Source: Clostridiaceae bacterium
Lineage (GTDB): Bacteria > Bacillota > Clostridia > DSM-8532
Length of the DNA: 33,504 nucleotides
Reading direction: 5' to 3'
NCBI GenBank assembly: GCA_012521105.1
Contig: JAAYNA010000189.1
Location: forward strand, 1-33,504
Part shown: positions 1-10,336 of the stretch, piece by piece
Position numbering within the stretch: the stretch's first letter is position 1
How the letters are laid out: each line of letters starts with the position of its first letter
Notes under the pieces: model-generated
What the model saw: only the letters and a program-made list of their open reading frames with translations
The model's database searches: none
What the model was told of the DNA's origin: nothing
Program-made: the position numbers and the translations under genes

Positions 1-14
1 AATGCCAAGAGTTC

Positions 15-35
15 AAAACACCCGAAGCACCCGCT
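15..35 (+). repeat. End of a palindromic intergenic element cut by the window edge
   Basis: Positions 16-34 match the terminal sequence of the element found in full at 22117-22319: the AAAACACCCG core, then GAAGCA and CCCGC. The few bases before the core (CAAGA) also match the right end of that element. The rest of this copy, if present, lies left of the window. It sits beyond the groEL terminator, so it is again 3' of a minus-strand gene. The match is short, so a chance or degenerate copy cannot be excluded. Confidence 0.5.
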
Positions 36-79
36 TATTAATACTGAGAAAACATTGTGCAATAAAGTAAAAATTAAAA

Positions 80-113
80 CATCCGAACCCTTATACTTCA
101 TATGGTTCGGATG
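80..113 (-). terminator. Rho-independent terminator of groES-groEL
   Basis: Perfect 10-bp inverted repeat CATCCGAACC (80-89) and GGTTCGGATG (104-113) with a 14-nt loop. Read on the minus strand, the stem is followed by a T-rich run (TTTTAATTTTTACTTTATT, 79 down to 61). It starts 35 nt after the groEL stop. Confidence 0.9.
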
Positions 114-147
114 CTTGTAATTAATCTATATTATTGTGGTACGGAGA

Positions 148-2081
<1,934 letters not shown>

Positions 2082-2155
2082 TTAGTTCCCGGATACCCGG
2101 ATTATTACTTTTCATATTCGATTTTCAATATGGTTATTTTTGAATTAATAATTTA

Positions 2156-2182
2156 TTAGCACTCAACGGTAACGAGTGCTAA
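2156..2182 (-). promoter_or_regulatory. CIRCE element (HrcA operator)
   Basis: Perfect consensus TTAGCACTC (2156-2164), a 9-nt spacer, then GAGTGCTAA (2174-2182). HrcA binds this element and represses groESL until heat shock. It lies directly downstream of the -10 box at 2189-2194, around the expected transcription start. hrcA itself is not in the window. Confidence 0.97.
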
Positions 2183-2188
2183 TACAAT

Positions 2189-2216
2189 ATTATATAGATT
2201 TCCCTCTTCTAGCAAA
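2189..2216 (-). promoter_or_regulatory. Sigma-A promoter of groES-groEL
   Basis: On the minus strand a perfect -10 TATAAT (2194-2189) is preceded by a TTTGCT/TTGCTA -35-like box (about 2216-2210) with a 15-16 nt spacer. The CIRCE operator immediately follows, as in HrcA-controlled promoters. The -35 match is weak. Confidence 0.65.
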
Positions 2217-2420
2217 CATATTATCTTAATGAATTTTTCCGAATATTGCCGTTTTGTATAATTATCTTAAGATATCTGCATATTGCTTTAGTTTCCTTTA
2301 ATTTTCTGCATTTTACATATTGGTAACAATAATTTAACAAAAACATAAACAACAGAAGAGGGAGGGTATCTGAAAATACCAGAATATAGTATATACTTTT
2401 TCAGGTAGCGCTATACATTT
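2217..2420. other. AT-rich intergenic stretch between coaX 3' end and groES promoter
   Basis: I see no gene here. It contains a few weak inverted repeats (for example CTGAAAA near 2371 with TTTTCAG ending near 2403), which might fold behind the coaX stop on the minus strand. None is followed by a convincing T-run, so I do not call a terminator. Confidence 0.4.
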
Positions 2421-3194
2421 TTACCCTTTTGTATTTAAATAGTATATTTCTTTCAATCCTTCAAGAGTAAGCAGGCTGTTAATCTCATCCACCGAGCGGC
2501 ATTGAGATGCAATGAGCCTTGCAAGACTGCCTGTTGCTACTACTTTTATGTTATCTTCTCTCATTTCCTTTTTAATCTTTCCAACAATATATTCTATTTG
2601 CCCAACATATCCAAAAAATAACCCTGATTGAATACTTGCCGTAGTATTTTTACCAATCACATCAGAAGGGCAGGTAATTTCTACACGAGGTAATTTGGAT
2701 GCCTTTTCAAACAATGCTTCAGCCGATATCCTTATTCCGGGGCATATGACCCCACCCAAATAATCCCTGTTACCGTTAATTGCACAGAAAGTTGTAGCTG
2801 TTCCAAAATCAACAATTATTACAGGGGCTCCGAATAACTTCACGGCACCAACTGCATTTGCTATTTTATCGGCTCCCACTTCTTTCGGGTTCTCGTATCT
2901 GATATTTATTCCTGTTTTTATCCCGGGTCCGACAATTATCGGATTCTTTCGCATATATTTTTTCACTGCTGCTACCAGAGAATTCATTACCGGTGGAACT
3001 ACAGAGCAGATAATTACATCCTTAACTGACCGTATATCTTGTTTTGTGTGGTGAAACAGCGAATGAAATAATATGCCTATTTCATCAGATGTTTTATCGG
3101 GATCGGTTGAAAAAGCCCAGTCAAATTTTAAATTATGCCCGTTAAACAATCCAAGGGTTGTATTTGTATTTCCAACATCAATGGTCAGTAACAA
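2421..3194 (-). CDS. coaX: Type III pantothenate kinase CoaX
   Basis: Phosphorylates pantothenate in the first step of coenzyme A synthesis. Type III enzymes belong to the ASKHA fold, are not feedback-inhibited by CoA and need a monovalent cation. The phosphate-1 motif DVGNT (6-10), the GADK segment with the catalytic Asp (about 107-110) and DFGTATTF (129-136) are all visible. The length of 257 is standard. The start is a TTG at 3194 with GGAG 9 nt upstream; no ATG fits. It lies downstream of birA and the small basic protein on the same strand. birA with coaX is a familiar clostridial and bacillar neighbourhood. Confidence 0.95.
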   Translation of the reverse strand: MLLTIDVGNTNTTLGLFNGHNLKFDWAFSTDPDKTSDEIGILFHSLFHHTKQDIRSVKDVIICSVVPPVMNSLVAAVKKYMRKNPIIVGPGIKTGINIRYENPKEVGADKIANAVGAVKLFGAPVIIVDFGTATTFCAINGNRDYLGGVICPGIRISAEALFEKASKLPRVEITCPSDVIGKNTTASIQSGLFFGYVGQIEYIVGKIKKEMREDNIKVVATGSLARLIASQCRSVDEINSLLTLEGLKEIYYLNTKG

Positions 3195-3268
3195 GATTAT
3201 CCTCTCCTTCCTTTAAGCAGCAGCAAAAACTTCCTAACATCAGGCCATATCCTGTAATATATACACTT

Positions 3269-3568
3269 CTACAGTCCAAGCTTTGTGCTGCGAATTTGTT
3301 TGATTTCAAACTGAATCTCTTTTTCAAGCTTTTCTATATCCATCCTGATATCCTCAACGGTCTCTTCCCTTCTGGGGTTAGCTATTCTTGACACCACAGA
3401 CTCGGTATTATAGCGCTGAGAGGATTTTTTTTGATATTCGCCTCTGTTTCTTCTGCTATAGTTTGTATAGCCGCCTTCTTTTGGAGATCTGTTTTTTTTG
3501 TTATTTCCCTGTTTGCTTATGTTGCTGTTCTTTATGTTTTGATTAATATTCCGTTTGTTATTCGACAA
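3269..3568 (-). CDS. Small basic Asn/Arg-rich protein, unknown function
   Basis: Not recognised. The reading frame encodes about 99 residues. The first 70 or so are rich in Asn, Lys, Arg, Ser and Gln and look disordered. The last 35 form a predicted amphipathic helix (VEDIRMDIEKLEKEIQFEIK). There is no membrane segment and no cysteine. I start at the TTG at 3568 because AGGGG lies 8 nt upstream; an earlier TTG at 3610 lacks such a site. It lies between birA and coaX on the same strand with short gaps, so it is probably co-transcribed. That it is a real gene rests on the ribosome site, gene packing and the charged helical tail. The composition suggests nucleic-acid binding or an assembly role, but that is a guess. 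Confidence 0.6.
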   Translation of the reverse strand: MSNNKRNINQNIKNSNISKQGNNKKNRSPKEGGYTNYSRRNRGEYQKKSSQRYNTESVVSRIANPRREETVEDIRMDIEKLEKEIQFEIKQIRSTKLGL

Positions 3569-3624
3569 TATATTCACCCCTTCTATAACAACTTTCAATA
3601 GGTCCGGCAAGGAGATTCTTTAGC

Positions 3625-4614
3625 CTAACTATTACAATTGCGTATTGATATCTCTCCAGAAAGTATTGTCTGGCGCTTCCCATCAGGCGTTTCCACAAGC
3701 AGCCTTCCATCGTCCAGAACGTCAAGTGCTTTTGCCTGCCACTTATTGTTACCCTGATATATAATAATATCACGGCCAATAGTTATTGAAAAGCTTCTCC
3801 AGATATCCATAAATTGTGCACTTGAGCCCTTTTCAATAAAGTTAAGATATAAATCCTCCAGCTCCTTTAAAATCTCTGCCACAAGTAAACTTCGTGAAAT
3901 TTCTTTTTCTGTATTAAGGCATAGTGAGGTAGCTGATTCTTTCAGATCATCCATAAAGTCATTTTCTTTATGCCAAACGTTCAAGCCAATTCCAAGGATA
4001 ATGGCCTGGACTTTATCGGGCTCGGCTGTCATTTCAGTTAAAATACCGCATACTTTCCTGTCATTAATGAGAATATCATTTGGCCATTTTATACCTAACC
4101 TGTTCGGAACATACTTTTCAAGGACTTTACATACCGCACTTGAAGCTGCAAGGGTAATGGATTGCACTGCATCTGGTGCAATTTCAGGTCTTAAAAGGAC
4201 TGACATATAAACTCCGACATCTGCATCCGATTGCCACTGTCTGCCTCTACGCCCCTTACCGCCGGACTGGCATCTGGAAACAACCACAGTGCCCTCCGGT
4301 GCACCGTCAGCAGCCATTTTTTTTAATTCGTCGTTTGTTGAATCAATTACGTCAAAAAAAAATAAATTCTTTCCAAGAATTTTTGTGTTTAATTTACTGA
4401 CGATTGAACTTCTGTCGTATATATCTCCGCTATTAACAAGTTGATATCCAAGCCTGTTAATAGACTGAATTTTATGGCCTTCCTCCTTTAATTTCAGTAT
4501 GTGTTTCCAAACAGCCGTTCTGGATACTCCTAATTCTTCACTAATCTGCTCACCAGATACAAACCTTCCTTTTTTATCTGTAAGCATCTTAAGAATTCTA
4601 TCCTTTGTATTCAA
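3625..4614 (-). CDS. birA: Bifunctional biotin-protein ligase / biotin operon repressor BirA
   Basis: Makes biotinyl-5'-AMP and transfers biotin to a lysine of biotin carboxyl carrier domains. With its N-terminal winged helix it can also act as a biotin-sensing repressor. Residues 1-62 form the winged HTH (SGEQISEELGVSRTAVWKHI). The ligase core shows STN (92-94), the biotin/adenylate loop GGKGRRGRQW (118-127) and KWPND (176-180). The C-terminal SH3-like domain follows. The length of 329 fits the two-function type. No biotin synthesis or transport gene is in the window, so its targets are unseen. Confidence 0.95.
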   Translation of the reverse strand: MNTKDRILKMLTDKKGRFVSGEQISEELGVSRTAVWKHILKLKEEGHKIQSINRLGYQLVNSGDIYDRSSIVSKLNTKILGKNLFFFDVIDSTNDELKKMAADGAPEGTVVVSRCQSGGKGRRGRQWQSDADVGVYMSVLLRPEIAPDAVQSITLAASSAVCKVLEKYVPNRLGIKWPNDILINDRKVCGILTEMTAEPDKVQAIILGIGLNVWHKENDFMDDLKESATSLCLNTEKEISRSLLVAEILKELEDLYLNFIEKGSSAQFMDIWRSFSITIGRDIIIYQGNNKWQAKALDVLDDGRLLVETPDGKRQTILSGEISIRNCNS

Positions 4615-4646
4615 CTTATTTACCCTGCCTTTCAGTTATAGAGAGC

Positions 4647-5291
4647 TTAAATTAAGCCAAGTTTATATTTTTTCAAATCGGGTACAGGAATAGTGACATA
4701 TCTGTTTGATCCCTTGTCAAAGAAAAAGGCTAACCCTTTGCTATCACTGTACATACCTTCCAATAAACCGTTTTGTGATTGTGCCAACAGGAAGCAATAC
4801 AGTAATACCCGATTCACTCTGCTGTACCTGTCGTTAAACCGTTCAAGAAGGTTATTTACATACAGGGTTTCGGAGTTTTCGAACAGAATGGGGTCATCCA
4901 GCCCTTTTCCGTAAAAACTTATCTGATCTCCGAGGATGGTTGTGAAAATAAGGCATTCAGGGTTTCGGAAGGATCCAAACAGGTATTTATCAAGTGGAAC
5001 CATGGTGTCTATGTACTTCTGTTTTATATCAGGGTACTCCATACTTAATCTGTACAAATCCCCATCTGCTATAACGCAATCATCGGCAGGAATATTTATT
5101 TTTATGCACTGGTAAGCCGGATCTTTGCTTCTTACGTCATCGTCCGGGTGCAGTAGTGCACAAAAGCATGGTTGTGGTCCGTAACTCCAGGGAGTTTGTT
5201 GTTCTCTGTCCTTCCATTCAGACAACTTCAGACCGCATTCAACTACATCATTGGCTTTTTCAACCGGGACATAATAATATACCACCGCCAT
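4647..5291 (-). CDS. Conserved-looking hypothetical protein (214 aa)
   Basis: Not recognised. It is a soluble protein without signal peptide or transmembrane segments. It starts MAVVYYYVPVEKAND and is rich in aromatic and acidic residues. A Cys pair occurs near the N-terminus (PQPCFCALLHPDDD). The central part (LDKYLFGSFRNPECLIF) and the end (DKGSNRYVTIPVPDLKKY) look like mixed alpha/beta folds. The ATG at 5291 has AGGAGGGG upstream, so translation is likely. It lies just upstream of birA on the same strand (32 nt gap) and may be co-transcribed with birA and coaX. An early motif of the ART/DUF4433 type crossed my mind but I cannot support it. Confidence 0.8.
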   Translation of the reverse strand: MAVVYYYVPVEKANDVVECGLKLSEWKDREQQTPWSYGPQPCFCALLHPDDDVRSKDPAYQCIKINIPADDCVIADGDLYRLSMEYPDIKQKYIDTMVPLDKYLFGSFRNPECLIFTTILGDQISFYGKGLDDPILFENSETLYVNNLLERFNDRYSRVNRVLLYCFLLAQSQNGLLEGMYSDSKGLAFFFDKGSNRYVTIPVPDLKKYKLGLI

Positions 5292-5419
5292 AAGCCCCTC
5301 CTGCTGGATTGACTATAATCCGAAACAAATATTATTATTAAAAGCTTATATATTTTGCTTAGAAAAAATCTTAACTTTAATATAAAGTAACAAAAATACT
5401 CTGCAGAAAGACATGATTC

Positions 5420-5449
5420 TTGCGTATTTCTTTACCTTTATTATATAAT
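5420..5449 (+). promoter_or_regulatory. Candidate promoter of the 460-aa HTH gene
   Basis: TTGCGT (5420-5425), an 18-nt spacer, then a perfect TATAAT (5444-5449), on the plus strand about 95 nt before the start codon. The surrounding 250-nt divergent gap is strongly AT-rich, so chance matches are possible. Confidence 0.45.
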
Positions 5450-5542
5450 TATATAACACTATTATTATGTTTGCAAAATGTTTTCAAGTCACAGCAGATT
5501 TCCAAACAAACACTATTATTTATTCTATTTGAGGGATGATTT

Positions 5543-6925
5543 ATGTTAAGACTATTCGACATGGATCGGGAACAGTTAAAAGCTTTAGCCGAATATAGGG
5601 ATGTTCTGGAAAGAGGTCAGTTTTTTAAGAGAAACTTCTGGCAAAGTGAAAAGGGGAAAACTGGTATTCGTCTTAATTGTCAGGTAATAACAAGATATTG
5701 TCTTGAATATATTGAAGGTATAACACCGGATATGCTCCCTGATTATAACTTAAAGCAGCTCAAGGAAATATTTGTTAGAAACAGGCTTTCGGGAATGCTG
5801 CAAACAGTTTTCGAAAATGATGTGGTCGAAGTCTTGAAAAACGCTTATCCTGATGAATTCAAAAAAAGAAAACTAACCGAATGGATGTGGAGTAAGCACG
5901 GTATTTGGAACAATGACAAATATGTAATAGAAGCAGTTCAACATATGGTCTTAAAAGAAGGTATACGCCGGGTTGAACTTATACCCGGGTATGACTGGAA
6001 AAAACGTTTGCTGAAGTATGGTATTTATAACGTTTTATCCAGATTCGACTGGTCTATATACAAGCTTTTTGATTTTGTTTATCCCGGCCGTTTTCACCCG
6101 GCTGATTTTAAATATAAAACTAAATGGACAACTGATTCTGTCAGACAGTCTTATGAAAATGCCTATCGCCTTATGAATAAAGTTTTTTCTGAAAACCAGA
6201 TTGCCGACTACGAAATATTGCTTTTAAACAATAGCGATTTTAGAAAATTAGGACTTATAAGTATGTTATTGACGGTTTTTGACGGTAAGCCCCTGAGAGC
6301 AAAAGAATTTTATTTTTACAAAACTGTTGGCGATATTGAAAACCAGAAAAAACTTAAAGAGGATATTAAAAAAGCCTTGATAAAAAAGGAAGATGAAACT
6401 ATAAAAAAACGACTGTCGGAGGTTTATGCAGGTAAATTTATTTATAATCTCCATTCAAACAGCGGGCTGTATTCTTACTTAAAACGTTGTGCTAAAAAAA
6501 GAGGGATAAAAATAAATGCACTTGTTGAGCAGTTTGGTTATATTTATAAAAGCTCAAGAGCTGAACAGAAAGTAATAAAACCCGAACAAATCTGGAATCT
6601 GAGAAAAAAAAGGCTCACATATATAGAAATTGCTGAAAAACTTGAAAGCAATCCCACCACTATATCTGCTTTGTGTAAAAAATATTTTGGTGGTGATCCG
6701 CTGATCCCCAGACCTATAAATGATTACATTACCGTACAGGAATTGATGGACCAGCATCGTGTTGATCATAAAACAATAATGAAGCTGGTTCAGGAAAACA
6801 ATTTTGAAAACCATGTTACCATTAGAAACCGCTATCTTAAAAAATCCGAGATAATTCCTTCAATACTTGAATATAAAAGGCAGAGCCTGCACCATCAGGC
6901 TCTATTAGACAGGTATAGCGGTTAA
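5543..6925 (+). CDS. HTH protein with internal DUF4046-like repeats, unknown function
   Basis: 460 residues, soluble, basic. Two related segments (about 66-136 and 148-212) each read roughly: Leu-rich stretch, LSGMLQTVF or IYNVLSRF, then AYPDEFK or VYPGRFH, then an aromatic W-containing segment and a helix. This pattern recalls the clostridial DUF4046 repeat family (from memory, not searched). The C-terminal third has an HTH-like segment at 347-382 (WNLRKKRLTYIEIAEKL, then NPTTISALCKKYF). A second one lies at about 395-440 and resembles excisionase/MerR-type helices. DNA binding is therefore plausible. The ATG at 5543 has GAGGG upstream. The gene stands alone, divergent from the 214-residue gene and convergent with the response regulator, with its own terminator. 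Confidence 0.85.
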   Translation: MLRLFDMDREQLKALAEYRDVLERGQFFKRNFWQSEKGKTGIRLNCQVITRYCLEYIEGITPDMLPDYNLKQLKEIFVRNRLSGMLQTVFENDVVEVLKNAYPDEFKKRKLTEWMWSKHGIWNNDKYVIEAVQHMVLKEGIRRVELIPGYDWKKRLLKYGIYNVLSRFDWSIYKLFDFVYPGRFHPADFKYKTKWTTDSVRQSYENAYRLMNKVFSENQIADYEILLLNNSDFRKLGLISMLLTVFDGKPLRAKEFYFYKTVGDIENQKKLKEDIKKALIKKEDETIKKRLSEVYAGKFIYNLHSNSGLYSYLKRCAKKRGIKINALVEQFGYIYKSSRAEQKVIKPEQIWNLRKKRLTYIEIAEKLESNPTTISALCKKYFGGDPLIPRPINDYITVQELMDQHRVDHKTIMKLVQENNFENHVTIRNRYLKKSEIIPSILEYKRQSLHHQALLDRYSG

Positions 6926-7049
6926 GTTTCAGAAACGTTAACCTTGTTTTAATTTAGGTTGACGATAAAGTGACTATTGGGTACTTTAAATTTTAGCAGA
7001 AATAAGATATGATTGTGTCTGTTCTATATTATTACCTATTACTCAATCA

Positions 7050-7099
7050 GGTTGAACTGTAATTTCTTTTGCCCCCCTACAGTTTAACCTATTTTTTTA
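7050..7099 (+). terminator. Rho-independent terminator after the 460-aa HTH gene
   Basis: Inverted repeat GGTTGAACTGTA (7050-7061) with TACAGTTTAACC (7078-7089), one G-T pair, followed by TATTTTTTTAT. It sits 125 nt after the stop, in the convergent gap before the response regulator stop. The T-run is only on the plus-strand side. Confidence 0.85.
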
Positions 7100-7108
7100 T
7101 TGTCAGAA

Positions 7109-7762
7109 TTAGTCTACAAGATCATTTCTTACAGCAAAAACAGCAAGTTGTGTACGATCGAAAGTATTTGTCTTTTCAAAAAGTTCACTTATAATATTCT
7201 TAATCCTTCCTTCACTTAACCTTAAAAGACATCCTATCTGTTTGTTGCTCTTTCCTTCCACTACAAATTTAAGTATTTGTCGTTCTGCCTGAGATAAATC
7301 AATCTTAACTTTTTCGGTCTTACTTTCGGAGATGGATTGAATCATTGAATTAAGTGCTTTTTTATGAAAAACAGGATATCCTTTATAAACACTTTTTATC
7401 ACCATTCTTATATGATCCTGCCCCGAGTCTTTTAAAACATATCCTTCGGCTCCATATTTTATTGCTTCGGTAATGAAGTCCTGATCTTCAAAAGTTGTAA
7501 ACATTATTACCTTTACCTCGGGCATATGGTTTTTTATAAGTTTTGTGCCTTCAATTCCATTACAGACTGGCATTCTGACATCCATAATAACTATATCAGG
7601 CCTGTGTTGGCAGCATAAATCAAAGGCTTCGCTGCCATTCGATGCAAGAGCTACAACTGATATTTCAGGATCCTGGGATAAAAGTGTCCTGATGGATTCT
7701 CTGAAAATAAAACTGTCATCTGCAATAATAACCCTAACTTTATTCTGTTCCGTATCAAACAC
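7109..7762 (-). CDS. NarL/LuxR-family response regulator
   Basis: 217 residues. The receiver domain (about 8-125) has the acidic pair DD (15-16), phospho-acceptor Asp61 in VIMDVRMP, the conserved Thr (MFTT, 89-90) and Lys111 (VLKD). A C-terminal LuxR-type HTH (about 153-215) keeps EGKSNKQIG and the RTQLA tail, though the recognition helix reads EGRIKNI rather than the common EGTVKNH. It should be phosphorylated by the adjacent kinase and act as a transcription factor. The start is a GTG at 7762, only 13 nt after the kinase stop, with AGGGG touching the start codon; translational coupling is likely. Target genes are not evident. Confidence 0.93.
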   Translation of the reverse strand: MFDTEQNKVRVIIADDSFIFRESIRTLLSQDPEISVVALASNGSEAFDLCCQHRPDIVIMDVRMPVCNGIEGTKLIKNHMPEVKVIMFTTFEDQDFITEAIKYGAEGYVLKDSGQDHIRMVIKSVYKGYPVFHKKALNSMIQSISESKTEKVKIDLSQAERQILKFVVEGKSNKQIGCLLRLSEGRIKNIISELFEKTNTFDRTQLAVFAVRNDLVD

Positions 7763-7775
7763 CCCCTGAAAGCTA

Positions 7776-9524
7776 TCATACAGGCAAATTAGCTATAATA
7801 TTAAATCCTTTCTCCCCATCAGAGCCAAAGGTAATATTTCCGCCTAATTTTGCAATCCTTTCTTCCATTCCTGTTAAACCATATCCCTTAACAAGATCAC
7901 GGCATCCCTTACCGTCATCAATAATATAAAGCCTTATTCCCTTTGAGTGGCCCTTAATTATAATATTCACTGTTTTAGCCTGCCCATGGCGTATTGCATT
8001 GGTAACCGACTCCTGACAAATCCTGTATATGGTCATTGCCCTGGCAGTATCCAGTGTGGGTATATTTTCTGATATTGAAACTTCAATTTTTGTACCCGAT
8101 GAAAGATGATCATTGGTCAAATCTTTCAACAAATCAGACAGATTTGTATTTTTAAAAGATTCTGCATACTTTCCTTTAAGATAGTTTCGAATATCATTTA
8201 GTGCCTGTCTTGAAATCTCTATACTTTTATCAATTATATTCTTTAATTCTTCCTGGCCATCTTTTAGTTTTAATTTTACATTTTCAGCAAGGGCAATTAA
8301 CAGCGTCAGAGTATGCCCTACGGTGTCGTGCAACTCTCGCCCCATACGGTTTCTCTCTCTTGTCACCGCAAGCTCTTCAGCAGTTTTCGAATACTGCTCC
8401 AACCTGTAATTGGCTTCTGTTAGCATTTTATTCGCATGGATAAGCCTCTCATTTGCATTTGTTAACTGTATGTTTTTGTTTTTTATTTCATTTAATAACT
8501 GCTGTTCTTCTCTACGATCTTCAAATATTACAATCTTTCCATTATGGGATTGATTAAATCCGGTAAGTGTCCCTATTTCCAGGTAAACATCCATGCCGTT
8601 TATCTCCAGTTTCCCTTTTACAGAACAGCCAATCTTACCCGATTCAAGGGCATCTGCCAATGTATCCCGCATACTGCCGGTAGCATTATTTCTTATATAT
8701 CTTGATAATTTTCGGGCAGAATCGTATATTTTTAAGTTTAAACCCGGGAACATTATGTTTATTGAATCATTCAGTCCAACTACAGTATTTTCATGATCAA
8801 TAATAGCTATCCCATCTGACATATTCTCAATAAAATGCCTTGCGGCTACAGGAATCAGGTTCAGGAATTTTTTCTGGTAAACGGCTATGCCAAAAATAAT
8901 AAGAGTTATCAATAAAACCTGTGCAGTTATATCAAACCCCCTATTGGGTATTACATCGGTAAGCATAAGGATATTAGCCGTTAATGGGATCAAAAGTGCT
9001 AATATAAATAAAATGTTTTTATTTTGTGTTTTCCCAACTTTCTTAAGGCTGATAAAAAAACAGACAGTTCCCGTGATAATGCAAAAATAAGACTCAACGG
9101 TATGTACCCAAAAAACCGGACCTCTTATTAGTTTTGTTTTAAATATGACCTCTTTATAGAACAGATGATGAAGCTCATTAGTAAGTAAAAAAGCGTAGCA
9201 TACGGCAGGAAAGAAAATTAATATGAATTTAAAAAGGTTATTGTCTATGATTTTATGATTGGTTATAACAAGGCAAAAATACAACCAGCTTACACCTATG
9301 TAAACGACAGGTAAAAATTTAATTTTAAGTGCCAGCATTTCCTGTTCATTATTACTTGACATCAGTAATAAAATTTCTGCAATGTTCCAGAAAAGAAGTA
9401 AACCAATACACAGCATATAACTGTATGTTGTTCTGCACCTTCTCCCGTTTGCAAAAAGGTAAGTCAGGATCATTGCAGCCAGAATAGCACATATAACCTG
9501 TATAAATATGCCTGCCTGGTTCAT
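7776..9524 (-). CDS. Membrane sensor histidine kinase (7TM N-terminus, PAS, HisKA_3)
   Basis: 582 residues. About seven hydrophobic segments fill residues 1-215 in the arrangement of the 7TM N-terminal region of histidine kinases. A PAS-like domain follows (about 228-338, MSDGIAIIDHENTVVGLN), then a coiled-coil linker (340-390). The HisKA_3 box is RELHDTVGH with phospho-acceptor His399. The HATPase domain has the N box (QESVTNAIRHG, about 504-514), DDGKG (536-540) and GYGLTGM (548-554). This is the LiaS/DegS/NarX class that pairs with NarL-type regulators, here the next gene. The ATG at 9524 follows AAGGAG. It lies 45 nt after the UPF0280 gene and may share its transcript, but no ligand can be read from the sequence. 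Confidence 0.93.
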   Translation of the reverse strand: MNQAGIFIQVICAILAAMILTYLFANGRRCRTTYSYMLCIGLLLFWNIAEILLLMSSNNEQEMLALKIKFLPVVYIGVSWLYFCLVITNHKIIDNNLFKFILIFFPAVCYAFLLTNELHHLFYKEVIFKTKLIRGPVFWVHTVESYFCIITGTVCFFISLKKVGKTQNKNILFILALLIPLTANILMLTDVIPNRGFDITAQVLLITLIIFGIAVYQKKFLNLIPVAARHFIENMSDGIAIIDHENTVVGLNDSINIMFPGLNLKIYDSARKLSRYIRNNATGSMRDTLADALESGKIGCSVKGKLEINGMDVYLEIGTLTGFNQSHNGKIVIFEDRREEQQLLNEIKNKNIQLTNANERLIHANKMLTEANYRLEQYSKTAEELAVTRERNRMGRELHDTVGHTLTLLIALAENVKLKLKDGQEELKNIIDKSIEISRQALNDIRNYLKGKYAESFKNTNLSDLLKDLTNDHLSSGTKIEVSISENIPTLDTARAMTIYRICQESVTNAIRHGQAKTVNIIIKGHSKGIRLYIIDDGKGCRDLVKGYGLTGMEERIAKLGGNITFGSDGEKGFNIIANLPV

Positions 9525-9569
9525 AAAAACCTGCTCCTTTTTTCAGTATACACATCTGCATACACTCAG

Positions 9570-10301
9570 CTAAATTCTCACCAGTTGTATTTTCCCCCAG
9601 ACTCCCATTTGTTCACCAATAATTATTATAACACCAGTAACTCCACTGATATTTTGAGCTTTCTTAAGAGCTTTTTCAATGTCATCTGCACTTTTGACCA
9701 TATTGCCTACAGCAGTGGCAGCAGCATCTGCAATACAGGCATCCTTTGAAAGTACCGTAACAGCATCTGCTTTTCCAAAGCTCAGTGAATGCCCTACTGT
9801 TGCTGACGAAGTACAGATGCTTACCGGAAGGTCTTCAGGGGATACTTTTATGCCCAGTTTCCCCGAAAAACGGGAGTTTCCGGCGTAAATGCCTGCTATT
9901 CGTTCCTTTGTTCCGGCAATATATATATCCCCACCGTTTTCAACAACCAGTTCCTTAGTGTATTTCAGCAAATCGTTAGCCACATACAGACTAATTGCTC
10001 CTGCAATGGCAGCCATTGGGCCTACACCTGCAATTTCAGCTGCCTGGCACATATGCTTTATTATTAGGGGAGCATCGGGCAGTGGCTTTACAGGTGTCAG
10101 ACTGCTAAAAAAAACCGGCTGTCTGCGGATGTATTCCTCCACCTGCTGCCGGTACTTAATAATACTTTCGCATGCCTGTTCACTAAGATTTTGAGTGGCT
10201 CCTATATACAAATCTGTTTGCTTAACCTTTTTTGAAAAATATACTAAATCACTGCTGTTAAAAACTTTTCTGTAATATCGTTGTTCCGCATTTTTACCCA
10301 T
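9570..10301 (-). CDS. UPF0280 family protein (ApbE-like fold, COG2122), homocysteine synthesis
   Basis: Homologues of this family (MA1715 in Methanosarcina acetivorans) are needed together with the DUF39 and NIL-ferredoxin proteins for homocysteine synthesis from aspartate semialdehyde and sulfide. The UPF0280 protein is thought to serve sulfur trafficking. Recognisable segments include a central Ala/Gly-rich stretch (VGPMAAIAGAIS), VENGGDIYI with the family Asn-Gly-Gly-Asp motif, and CTSSATVGHSLSFGKADA. I prefer the ATG at 10301 (MGKNAEQ) with CAGGG 8 nt upstream. An in-frame ATG at 10319 would add six residues but has its purine run too close. It is the third gene of DUF39/ferredoxin/UPF0280, 35 nt after the ferredoxin gene. 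Confidence 0.9.
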   Translation of the reverse strand: MGKNAEQRYYRKVFNSSDLVYFSKKVKQTDLYIGATQNLSEQACESIIKYRQQVEEYIRRQPVFFSSLTPVKPLPDAPLIIKHMCQAAEIAGVGPMAAIAGAISLYVANDLLKYTKELVVENGGDIYIAGTKERIAGIYAGNSRFSGKLGIKVSPEDLPVSICTSSATVGHSLSFGKADAVTVLSKDACIADAAATAVGNMVKSADDIEKALKKAQNISGVTGVIIIIGEQMGVWGKIQLVRI

Positions 10302-10336
10302 AAACTTTACCCTGCTCATACCTGGATTTTTACATT

